A stretch of DNA of 5,678 bases from an uncultured Oscillospiraceae bacterium (lineage in GTDB: Bacteria; Bacillota; Clostridia; Oscillospirales; Oscillospiraceae): assembly GCA_900756575.1 (NCBI GenBank), contig CAAEKQ010000173.1, positions 1 through 5,678 of the forward strand, in the 5' to 3' direction. Within the stretch, counting starts at the first letter, position 1; each line of letters begins with the position of its first letter. This document shows positions 1-5,094 of the stretch, one piece after another. The notes beneath the pieces were generated by a model that saw only the letters and a program-made list of their open reading frames with translations, was not told where the DNA came from and searched no databases. Both the position numbers and the translations under genes were made by a program.

Positions 1-6
1 ACATGA

Positions 7-47
7 AAAATGCGCTGTAAGGGCTCTCCTTGCAGCGCATTTTATTT
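7..47 (+). terminator. Intrinsic terminator of an upstream, off-window gene
   Basis: A 16-bp stem is formed by 7-22 and 28-43, with one G-U wobble and a 5-nt loop (23-27). The right arm ends in TTTT and runs on into a T-rich stretch (40-47). The arms start with AAAA and end with TTTT, so the structure could also work on the minus strand. No coding sequence precedes it in the window, so the gene it ends lies to the left. Confidence 0.85.
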
Positions 48-58
48 CGTGCATTGCT

Positions 59-87
59 TTTTTCTTCCGATTCTGCTATGATATAAT
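59..87 (+). promoter_or_regulatory. Extended -10 promoter of the MATE gene
   Basis: A perfect TATAAT lies at 82-87, preceded by TG at 79-80 (TGnTATAAT, the extended -10 form). The best -35 at the right distance is a poor TTTTTT at 59-64 with a 17-bp spacer; a better-looking TTGCTT at 54-59 is 22 bp away, too far. The extended -10 probably compensates for the weak -35. Transcription would start near 94, giving a leader of about 25 nt. Confidence 0.7.
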
Positions 88-118
88 TCGCAATCTAATT
101 ATTAGAGGGTGAATGAAT

Positions 119-1489
119 ATGGCAACCCCAAAGACCTTTATCAATGACCTGACCGAGGGCTCGGTAGCGCGAAAGCTCCTGTATTTCGCGTTCCCGTTTA
201 TGCTGTCGAACCTGCTGCAAACGGTCTATAATCTGGTGGATATGTCCGTGGTGGGGCACTTTATGGGCTCGGCCGGACTGTCGGCAGTTTCCACCGGCGG
301 GCGGCTGGTGGATCTTCTGACGTTTGTCTGTACGGGCTTCTGCACCGGCGGCCAGATTCTGTTGTCCCAGCAGGTGGGCGCGAAAAAGCATGAGGAGATG
401 CAGAAGACCATCGGCACGCTGTTTTCCTTCACTATGCTCTCTGCCGTTGTGCTGGGCGTTCTGTCCATCGCCCTCCATAATAACCTGCTGCGGCTGCTGA
501 ATACGCCGGAAAGCGCCTTTGACGAAGCGGCAAAATATATGGTCATCTGCAATAGCGGCTGTATTTTCATCTTTGGGTATAACGCACTGTGTTCCATCCT
601 TCGTGGCATGGGAGATTCCAAGCGGCCCCTGCTGTTTGTGGCCATTGCTTCGGTGATCAATCTGATTCTGGATTTGATTTTTGTGGCTGGCCTTGGGCTG
701 GGCGCTGGGGGTGCTGCCATTGCAACGGTGATTTCACAGGCAATTTCCTTTGTGTCTGCGCTGGTCTATCTCATCATCAAGCGGGAATCCTTCGGCTTTA
801 CCTTCTCCCGGCATACGCTGAAAATCCATGGGCCTACGCTGAAGGTGCTCACCAAGCTGGGGGTTCCGCTGGCGTTCCAGATGGCGGCAATCTCCATCTC
901 CATGCTGTTTGTGAATTCCTTCATCAACGCTTATGGCGAAGCGGCCTCGGCGGTTTACGGAGCGGGACTCAAGCTCCAGAACATTCCCTCAATTATCACC
1001 CATGGCATGTCCACCGCCAACGCCTCCATGGTGGGACAGAATATGGCGGCGGGGAGACCGGATCGGGTGCGCAAATCCGTCCATACCTGCTTTATCCTCA
1101 ACGGCACGGTTTACGGGGTGTTTATCCTGGGCTGTCTGCTGTTTCCCCGGCAGATTTTCACCATTTTCACCACGGATGAAGCAGTGCTGGCGCTGGCCCC
1201 CACGTATCTGCGGATTTCCTGTATCGGGTTCGCCGCTTCCATGTTCAACTCCAGCTTTAACTCCGTCATCAACGGAATCGGGTTTACGTCGCTGTCCATG
1301 GCGATTGGCCTGCTGGACAGCGTGGTGGCGCGGATTTCCCTGAGCCTGCTGTTTGGTATTGTGCTGGGGATGGGCCTCAACGGCTTCTTCCTGGGCCATG
1401 CTCTTGCCATTTGGGTCACGGCGCTGATGGCCTTTGGCTATTACCTCTCCGGCAGATGGGAGCACCATAAGCTGGCGGTACAAAAATAA
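119..1489 (+). CDS. MATE-family multidrug/cation antiporter
   Basis: Predicted 456-residue polytopic membrane protein of the MATE superfamily, exporting organic cations or drugs in exchange for Na+ or H+. Length and repeated hydrophobic segments fit the usual 12-helix, two-bundle fold. The N-terminal region is typical of the family: a short cytoplasmic tail, then TM1 with a conserved Pro (P26) and an acidic residue (D41 in NLVDMSVVG) at the position used for cation coupling in family members. The second half starts near residue 240 (LGVPLAFQMAAISISMLFVN) and repeats the pattern. Two in-frame ATGs exist, at 113 and 119. AGAGGG at 104-109 is 9 nt from 119 but only 3 nt from 113, so 119 is preferred; starting at 113 adds two residues. 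The gene stands alone, between its own promoter and a terminator. The substrate cannot be read from sequence. Exact MATE subfamily is not resolved. Confidence 0.93.
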   Translation: MATPKTFINDLTEGSVARKLLYFAFPFMLSNLLQTVYNLVDMSVVGHFMGSAGLSAVSTGGRLVDLLTFVCTGFCTGGQILLSQQVGAKKHEEMQKTIGTLFSFTMLSAVVLGVLSIALHNNLLRLLNTPESAFDEAAKYMVICNSGCIFIFGYNALCSILRGMGDSKRPLLFVAIASVINLILDLIFVAGLGLGAGGAAIATVISQAISFVSALVYLIIKRESFGFTFSRHTLKIHGPTLKVLTKLGVPLAFQMAAISISMLFVNSFINAYGEAASAVYGAGLKLQNIPSIITHGMSTANASMVGQNMAAGRPDRVRKSVHTCFILNGTVYGVFILGCLLFPRQIFTIFTTDEAVLALAPTYLRISCIGFAASMFNSSFNSVINGIGFTSLSMAIGLLDSVVARISLSLLFGIVLGMGLNGFFLGHALAIWVTALMAFGYYLSGRWEHHKLAVQK

Positions 1490-1504
1490 CGGAATCACGC
1501 AAGG

Positions 1505-1537
1505 ACGGACGCATTTACCATGAAATGCGTCCGTTTT
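1505..1537 (+). terminator. Intrinsic terminator after the MATE gene, between convergent genes
   Basis: A perfect 12-bp stem (1505-1516 with 1523-1534) has a 6-nt loop and is followed by TTTT starting within the right arm (1534-1537). It begins 15 nt after the MATE stop and ends 5 nt before the stop of the convergent regulator operon. On the minus strand the hairpin would also form close after that stop, but no T-tract follows it there, so termination is expected to be better on the + strand. Confidence 0.85.
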
Positions 1538-1541
1538 CGTG

Positions 1542-2435
1542 TTATCTCAATTTGCGCTTTTCCTCGTCCTGCTGGCGCATGCGTTCGATCCAGGACTGCC
1601 GCTCCCGATAGGCGAAAATGCCTTTCGCCGTGCCCATCCCCACTGCGCCTATGATCATCAGGGAGATTCCTATGGTAAAGGGCACAGGAAGTCCTCGCCC
1701 ATAGCCATACCTACCGCCGGTCATAACCAGATAGAGCGTATAAAGTGCTGTCCAGACAGCGCCCAAAATCAATGCGCCCTCCCCGAACTTCTCCAGCCGT
1801 TGGAGCGCTTGGGGCATTTCCTTCTTTCCCACCACCGGGGTGCTCTCCCGTTCCGGGGTCATGGCATCCCGAAGCTGACCGAAGGCCACGCCCAGGTCAT
1901 CCGATTTGTCCTTGGAGTTGGCTGCCACGAACTGACGGTAAATGCGGCTGTCCGCCATGCCGCCGGGCAGAGGCTCCTTCCACTCCGGCTCCACCTTCTC
2001 CGGGCGCTGCTCCAGTGCGTCGAGATATTGAAATTTCGGCTCGATATCCGCCGCAGGCAGGGGCATGGTTTCGGCTTCCCGCATCTTCTCCGACAGCTCC
2101 GATACGCTCTGAATCTTGGACGGGTCTACATTCTTGGCTGCCTTTAATAGGGATTCCAGCGTGGTTTTCTGCTTTTCCAGCCACTGGAGATACTGCGGGA
2201 AAATCTCCCCGATGGTCTCCGGGTTTTGCTGCATCCGGGCAATCTCGTCCATGGTGAACCACGCCCGGCGCAATGTGGCAATCTCCCGGAGGGCATCCAC
2301 ATCCGCTTGGGTGTATTCCCGATAGTCCCGGCCATTCCGGTGCTCCATTTGGGGCACCAATAGACCCTTTTCCTCGTAGAGCCGAATGGTCTTCCGGCTG
2401 AGGCCGGTGGACTCGCAGACTTCTTTTAGCTTCAT
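1542..2435 (-). CDS. MerR-family regulator with C-terminal transmembrane hairpin (second gene of operon)
   Basis: 297-residue protein. Residues 1-70 form a MerR-type winged helix-turn-helix: helix-turn-helix around TGLSRKTIRLYEEKGLL (10-26), wing RNGRDYREYT (33-42), then a second helical pair. Residues 75-125 are predicted helical and probably form the dimerisation coiled coil. The rest is unlike classical metal or drug sensors: a polar linker, then two hydrophobic segments (about 220-239 and 252-273) ending in a basic tail YRERQSWIERM. It has a single cysteine (C7), so metal sensing through cysteines is not supported. It begins 26 nt after the stop of the upstream paralogue and should be co-transcribed. 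The ribosome binding site is suboptimal: AGGAG 15 nt or GAGGGG 10 nt from ATG. Residues 1-87 are identical to the paralogue. Membrane attachment is inferred from hydrophobicity; signal and targets are unknown. Confidence 0.9.
   Translation of the reverse strand: MKLKEVCESTGLSRKTIRLYEEKGLLVPQMEHRNGRDYREYTQADVDALREIATLRRAWFTMDEIARMQQNPETIGEIFPQYLQWLEKQKTTLESLLKAAKNVDPSKIQSVSELSEKMREAETMPLPAADIEPKFQYLDALEQRPEKVEPEWKEPLPGGMADSRIYRQFVAANSKDKSDDLGVAFGQLRDAMTPERESTPVVGKKEMPQALQRLEKFGEGALILGAVWTALYTLYLVMTGGRYGYGRGLPVPFTIGISLMIIGAVGMGTAKGIFAYRERQSWIERMRQQDEEKRKLR
2175..2435 (-). repeat. Near-identical 261-bp direct repeat, copy A (5' part of second MerR gene)
   Basis: Aligns without gaps to 3011-3271 at an offset of 836 bp. 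I count 9 differences in 261 bp (about 96.6% identity): eight synonymous and one in the start codon (ATG versus GTG). Uninterrupted matches include 2263-2330 and 2377-2434. Similarity falls sharply just past codon 87 and is absent upstream of the start codons. This is a duplicated gene segment, not a mobile element. Confidence 0.95.
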
Positions 2436-2461
2436 GATCTTTCTTCCCCTCTCCTAAAATG

Positions 2462-3271
2462 CTACCGTGTCTCTCGATCCCAGCCCATGCGCTGAACCCA
2501 GGCCGCCTGCTCCCGCCGGTAGCGCCACCGTGCGATTCCTGCCCACAAGCCGCCGCTGATGGCAAATACCAGCCATGCCTGCCAGAAAAACCGCATCCCC
2601 ATGGCGTATAGGCACGCCACGCCGAAGGAGCAGAACGTCACAGCGGTAATGGGAATCTGCACGACTTTCAGCCACAGCGGTTCCTTCTGGGGCGCGCGCT
2701 CCTTTACAGGCTGTGTCTCCTTTTCCAGCTTTCGTGTTTCGTCCAGCATTGCTTGACTTCTGGTCTTATAGACCCAGGGCCAGAACAGGGGCTTCCCGTC
2801 CATTAAGAGCATGGTGTCCTGCAGGGATACCTTCGGCGGGCGCTGCTCCTGGGCGTCCAGGTGGCGAAAGTGCGGCTGGATGTCCATCGCCGGAAGCGGC
2901 ATCCGATCTGCGGCCTGCATCCGCCGGGACAGCTCCTCGATATTCTGCACCGTCCCCGGCTCGATGGCCCGGGCGGCAGTCAGCAGACGCTCCAAGGTCC
3001 CCTTCTGGCTTTCCAGCCACTGGAGATACTGTGGGAAAATCTCCCCGATGGTCTCCGGATTTTGCTGCATCCGGGCAATTTCGTCCATGGTGAACCATGC
3101 CCGGCGCAATGTGGCAATCTCCCGGAGGGCATCCACATCCGCTTGGGTGTATTCCCGATAGTCCCGTCCATTCCGGTGCTCCATTTGGGGTACCAATAGC
3201 CCCTTTTCCTCATAGAGCCGAATGGTCTTCCGGCTGAGGCCGGTGGACTCGCAGACTTCTTTTAGCTTCAC
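2462..3271 (-). CDS. MerR-family regulator with C-terminal transmembrane hairpin (first gene of operon)
   Basis: 269-residue paralogue of the next gene. Residues 1-87 (winged helix plus start of the coiled coil) are identical to it; residues 88-148 match at about 56% by manual alignment, with a shared MPLPA-DI-P-F---LDA-EQRP-KV block; the remainder is largely different until a similar membrane end. Two hydrophobic segments (about 203-225 and 228-247) are followed by a basic tail YRREQAAWVQRM, resembling that of the partner. Starts at GTG (3269-3271): AAGGAGG is 7 nt upstream. An overlapping ATG two bases earlier reads ATG TGA and stops at once. It is the promoter-proximal gene behind a MerR-type promoter with a 19-bp spacer, so autoregulation is likely. 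Known for the family: MerR dimers untwist long-spacer promoters to activate them. Inferred: this one reports on a membrane or envelope signal, alone or as a heterodimer with its partner. Confidence 0.9.
   Translation of the reverse strand: MKLKEVCESTGLSRKTIRLYEEKGLLVPQMEHRNGRDYREYTQADVDALREIATLRRAWFTMDEIARMQQNPETIGEIFPQYLQWLESQKGTLERLLTAARAIEPGTVQNIEELSRRMQAADRMPLPAMDIQPHFRHLDAQEQRPPKVSLQDTMLLMDGKPLFWPWVYKTRSQAMLDETRKLEKETQPVKERAPQKEPLWLKVVQIPITAVTFCSFGVACLYAMGMRFFWQAWLVFAISGGLWAGIARWRYRREQAAWVQRMGWDRETR
3011..3271 (-). repeat. Near-identical 261-bp direct repeat, copy B (5' part of first MerR gene)
   Basis: Partner of 2175-2435. It covers codons 1-87 of the promoter-proximal MerR gene, and both edges coincide with the coding segment for the DNA-binding head. 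The pattern suits gene conversion between older paralogues better than a fresh whole-gene duplication, because the rest of the two genes is well diverged. Confidence 0.95.
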
Positions 3272-3278
3272 ATTGATC

Positions 3279-3285
3279 CCTCCTT
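3279..3285 (-). promoter_or_regulatory. Ribosome binding site that decides a GTG start
   Basis: On the minus strand AAGGAGG lies 7 nt upstream of GTG (3269-3271) and 5 nt upstream of an overlapping ATG (3271-3273). The ATG is followed directly by TGA, so only GTG opens the regulator reading frame, which matches the paralogue from its first codon. Confidence 0.85.
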
Positions 3286-3292
3286 TGCCCCT

Positions 3293-3323
3293 ATTTTACG
3301 CCTGGCCCCAGGGGCCATGTCAA
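3293..3323 (-). promoter_or_regulatory. MerR-type promoter/operator of the two-regulator operon
   Basis: Read on the minus strand: perfect -35 TTGACA (3318-3323), a 19-bp spacer (3299-3317), and -10 TAAAAT (3293-3298). The spacer contains a perfect 15-bp dyad, TGGCCCC-T-GGGGCCA (3303-3317), abutting the -35. A spacer of 19-20 bp with a dyad between the hexamers is the hallmark of promoters controlled by MerR-family proteins. Transcription would start near 3286, only about 15 nt before the GTG start and just ahead of the ribosome binding site. The natural inference is autoregulation by one or both encoded regulators. Confidence 0.85.
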
Positions 3324-3392
3324 GGAATTTGCGCGATTTCTACCAAAATTCTCAAATTAATTCCGGATTTTCCGGGCAATCTGGATTTCAGC

Positions 3393-3421
3393 TTTCAAAA
3401 TTCTACCGGATGTGATAGAAT
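3393..3421 (+). promoter_or_regulatory. Probable promoter of the cysteine-protease-like/RelA-SpoT pair
   Basis: An extended -10 TGATAGAAT lies at 3413-3421 (TAGAAT at 3416-3421), with a weak -35 TTTCAA at 3393-3398 and a 17-bp spacer. Transcription would start near 3428. The rest of the intergenic stretch 3324-3392 is AT-rich and holds no gene; it contains a short CCGGA-TTT-TCCGG dyad (3363-3375) and a repeated CAAAATTCT. The MerR operator is about 75 bp upstream of this promoter, probably too far for the usual MerR mechanism. Confidence 0.55.
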
Positions 3422-3433
3422 GATATAGATTGA

Positions 3434-3458
3434 CATATGCGCGCCCACTTTGCATATG
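3434..3458 (+). other. Small leader hairpin before the protease-like gene
   Basis: CATATGC (3434-3440) can pair with GCATATG (3452-3458) over an 11-nt loop, ending 4 nt before the GGAGG. It lies within the predicted leader. Each arm includes the self-complementary CATATG, so a chance occurrence is quite possible, and a regulatory role is unproven. Confidence 0.3.
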
Positions 3459-3462
3459 CCCC

Positions 3463-3467
3463 GGAGG
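3463..3467 (+). promoter_or_regulatory. Ribosome binding site fixing the start at 3473
   Basis: GGAGG lies 5 nt upstream of ATG 3473. The more upstream in-frame ATG at 3437 has no purine-rich site before it and would place this Shine-Dalgarno inside the coding region, so the shorter protein is preferred. Confidence 0.8.
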
Positions 3468-3472
3468 TTCGT

Positions 3473-3970
3473 ATGGAACTTGACCCCAAAGCCCTCAGCG
3501 ACGACGGCTATATCATCGACCAGCGCCAAACCGAGTCCATTTCCTTCGGCGGCTGCCCCTCCAGCAAAAACGGCTGCGGATGGATCGCTGCCTATAATTT
3601 TCTCAAGGCGCTGGATCGCACCCCGAACCCGGAGGTGCTGCTTCGCCGGCTGGAGCGAACCCTGCTGCCCGGCGGAAAACTGGGGCTGAACTTTTTTGCC
3701 CTGGTACATGAGCTGCGCCGTCAGAAGGTGCCGCTGGAGTTTGCCCTGCGTCCCTTCCATGCCCAGGAGCTGGCCCAGCGGAATCGGGCCGGGATTGTGC
3801 TCTATCGGGCGGGGAAGACCAACCACTTCGCCGCATTTGCCCGCCAGCCGGACGGAACGCTGCGATTCTTCGGCGCGGTGCCCGGCTATGCCCATCACAA
3901 CCTCTCTATGGCGGAGTTTTATTGGGATTATGTCAAGTTCCCGCTGACTCTGACCATCACTGCAAAATAA
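3473..3970 (+). CDS. Small papain-like (C39-like) cysteine-protease-fold protein, function unknown
   Basis: 165 residues, no signal peptide or membrane segment, so cytoplasmic. I do not recognise a named family with certainty. Visible signature: a Cys within NGCGWIAAYN (C35) at the start of a predicted helix, as in papain-like, C39 and related folds, and a His in TNHFAAFAR (H118) followed by the beta-hairpin RQPDGTLRFFGAVPG. Such a Cys-then-His order suits a papain-like dyad; the third residue and oxyanion Gln are not obvious, although Q17 and Q19 precede the Cys. C28 lies close by (GGCPSSKNGC), so a metal or disulfide role for the C28/C35 pair is an alternative. First gene of a likely two-gene unit with the RelA/SpoT-domain gene 59 nt downstream and no terminator between. 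Substrate unknown; it could be an inactive fold, a peptidase or an amidase. Confidence 0.75.
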   Translation: MELDPKALSDDGYIIDQRQTESISFGGCPSSKNGCGWIAAYNFLKALDRTPNPEVLLRRLERTLLPGGKLGLNFFALVHELRRQKVPLEFALRPFHAQELAQRNRAGIVLYRAGKTNHFAAFARQPDGTLRFFGAVPGYAHHNLSMAEFYWDYVKFPLTLTITAK

Positions 3971-4015
3971 CACGGGGAATACCGACAACACATTTGTGTG
4001 GTGTTACCCTCAAAA

Positions 4016-4021
4016 AAAGGA
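4016..4021 (+). promoter_or_regulatory. Ribosome binding site for the RelA/SpoT-domain gene
   Basis: AAAGGA lies 8 nt before ATG 4030. The ATG at 4021 overlaps this element and is not a plausible start. The 59-nt gap 3971-4029 has only weak potential pairing (around ACAC-ATTT-GTGT) and no T-tract, so read-through from the upstream gene is expected. Confidence 0.65.
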
Positions 4022-4029
4022 TGAACCCA

Positions 4030-4935
4030 ATGGAATACCCCAACCTTGAACAGGACTTTCGGGAAATCCCGGAGTCCATTGTCCGCAGCATGGCCACCCG
4101 GCTCACCGACGGTCTGGAGAAATGCGGACTGTATTATCGGCTGTTTACCCGCACGAAAACCGCCGCTTCTACCCGCGCAAAGCTAAAAGCGAAGAACTAT
4201 CAAAACGGAAAACGGATGCAGGATCTCTTTGGCATCCGTATTGCCGTCTATTTTCAGGACGATCAGGCCCTGTGCAGGAGAATCATTGAAGACCGCTTTT
4301 CCGTGGTGTCCATCACCGAGGATCGCCCGGACGCGGATACCTTCAGTCCCACCCGGCTGAACTTCATCTGTAAGCTGCCCATGAGCTGCCGTCAGGAGCT
4401 TCCAAGTTCCATTTATGACCATTATCCCATTGATACCACCGTGGAAATCCAGCTTCGTACCGTCTTCTCCGAGGGCTGGCACGAGGTGGAGCACGACCTT
4501 CGGTATAAATCCAAGGCCGACTGGGATGGCAGCACCGATCTCAGCCGCGCACTCAACGGCATTTTTGCCACGCTGATCAGCTGCGACTGGTCTATGCTGA
4601 ACATCTTCGACAAGCTCCGGGATCGGAAGTACCGGGAGAAGGACTGGACGGCCATGCTGAAAAACAAGCTGCGGGTTCACGTGGAGGAGCAGCCTCTGTC
4701 CCACGAGCTATGTACGCTTTTGAATCAGCAGCCGAATTTGGCCGCTGAGCTTTATCAAATTGACCGGTTCAGCCTGCTGAATTTCCTCTCGGACGGGCGC
4801 TTCCCCGGGTTCCTGATGACCCTGGACAATCTGGTGTTCCTGACCAACGCACTGTTTATGCACAACCCGGAAATCACTGCCATGACTCCGCCGGAGCTTC
4901 TTGCCAGCATTGACGACTGTGCCAGAAAGCGCTGA
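4030..4935 (+). CDS. RelA/SpoT-domain (p)ppGpp-synthetase-like protein, divergent G-loop
   Basis: 301 residues: a RelA/SpoT nucleotidyltransferase domain (about 15-160) and a 140-residue helical C-terminal part of unknown role. No HD hydrolase, TGS or ACT domain, so it resembles small alarmone synthetases in layout. Family motifs present: basic ATP-side stretch RTKTAASTRAKLKAK (41-55); MQDLFGIRIAVYF (63-75) with the metal-binding Asp (D65); VEIQLRT (138-144) with the catalytic Glu (E139); GWHEVEHDLRYK (149-160). The segment that normally reads as a GYRSLH-type G-loop reads FSPTRLNFICKLP (105-117): by alignment Pro replaces the guanine-stacking Tyr and Asn replaces the His. It may therefore use another acceptor, as toxic relatives that modify tRNA do, or be a non-catalytic regulator. 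The start 4030 is chosen by its ribosome site; 4021 would add three residues. A long TTG-started extension to 3922 overlaps the previous gene and is unlikely. Second gene of the pair; followed by a terminator. Confidence 0.85.
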   Translation: MEYPNLEQDFREIPESIVRSMATRLTDGLEKCGLYYRLFTRTKTAASTRAKLKAKNYQNGKRMQDLFGIRIAVYFQDDQALCRRIIEDRFSVVSITEDRPDADTFSPTRLNFICKLPMSCRQELPSSIYDHYPIDTTVEIQLRTVFSEGWHEVEHDLRYKSKADWDGSTDLSRALNGIFATLISCDWSMLNIFDKLRDRKYREKDWTAMLKNKLRVHVEEQPLSHELCTLLNQQPNLAAELYQIDRFSLLNFLSDGRFPGFLMTLDNLVFLTNALFMHNPEITAMTPPELLASIDDCARKR

Positions 4936-5010
4936 ACTGCCCCGTTTATCGCCAAGTTGGTGCCGGAAGGCATCCGGTTTCGATGGATTTTTATACATAT
5001 CGCCAATCTT

Positions 5011-5052
5011 CTCCGGCTACAGCATATTTCATGTTGTATGCCGGGGTTTTTT
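5011..5052 (+). terminator. Intrinsic terminator of the protease-like/RelA-SpoT unit
   Basis: Arms 5011-5025 and 5031-5046 form about 15 pairs with two G-U wobbles, one bulged T (5039) and a 5-nt loop (5026-5030), followed by six Ts (5047-5052). It ends the transcript about 75 nt after the RelA/SpoT stop. The stretch 4936-5010 carries no gene; it holds a weak 6-bp hairpin (4962-4978) and a repeated TATCGCCAA. Confidence 0.85.
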
Positions 5053-5062
5053 GGAGTATAAT
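5034..5062 (+). promoter_or_regulatory. Promoter of glyA, overlapping the upstream terminator
   Basis: A perfect TATAAT lies at 5057-5062 with TTGTAT at 5034-5039 (17-bp spacer). The -35 lies within the right arm of the terminator and the spacer contains its T-tract. Transcription would start near 5069, leaving a leader of about 79 nt. Confidence 0.7.
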
Positions 5063-5069
5063 CCTACCA

Positions 5070-5085
5070 TACCTGATAGTTGGTA
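5070..5085 (+). promoter_or_regulatory. Possible operator at the glyA transcription start
   Basis: TACC-N8-GGTA is an imperfect dyad directly at the predicted start site, where a repressor would be effective. Only four bases per half-site match and no regulator can be named, so this is a weak candidate. Confidence 0.25.
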
Positions 5086-5094
5086 CTAATTTTA

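Noticed and set aside
226..720. 164-residue minus-strand frame within the MATE gene
   Set aside because: Shadow of the MATE reading frame, with Pro/Ser/Arg-rich composition typical of antisense translation.
2175..3271. The 261-bp direct repeats as ends of a mobile element
   Set aside because: The repeats are coding segments of two regulators, in frame, with no terminal inverted repeats, transposase or target duplication.
119..3271. MATE pump as a drug-responsive target of the MerR pair
   Set aside because: The MATE promoter is an extended -10 with no 19-bp-spaced TTGACA and no copy of the dyad, and the two units are convergent with a terminator between.
3437..3472. Upstream ATG adding 12 residues to the protease-like protein
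   Set aside because: No Shine-Dalgarno before it; a strong GGAGG lies 5 nt before ATG 3473.
3395..3991. 198-residue open frame on the minus strand opposite the protease-like gene
   Set aside because: It is antisense to a better-supported gene with a ribosome site and Cys/His motifs. It has no ribosome site of its own, and GC-rich genes commonly leave such shadows.
3922..4029. N-terminal extension of the RelA/SpoT protein from a TTG at 3922
   Set aside because: It would overlap the upstream gene and has no ribosome site; AAAGGA is correctly placed for ATG 4030.
3971..4029. Attenuator or terminator hairpin between the protease-like and RelA/SpoT genes
   Set aside because: Only a 4-5 bp stem can be drawn (ACAC-ATTT-GTGT) and no T-tract follows on the + strand.
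4183..4704. 173-residue minus-strand frame inside the RelA/SpoT gene
   Set aside because: The + strand frame carries clear family motifs (DLFGIR, EIQLRT, EHDLRYK); the antisense frame shows nothing recognisable.
4962..4978. Second terminator after the RelA/SpoT gene
   Set aside because: The stem has only six pairs and is not followed by a T-run; the hairpin at 5011-5052 is far stronger.
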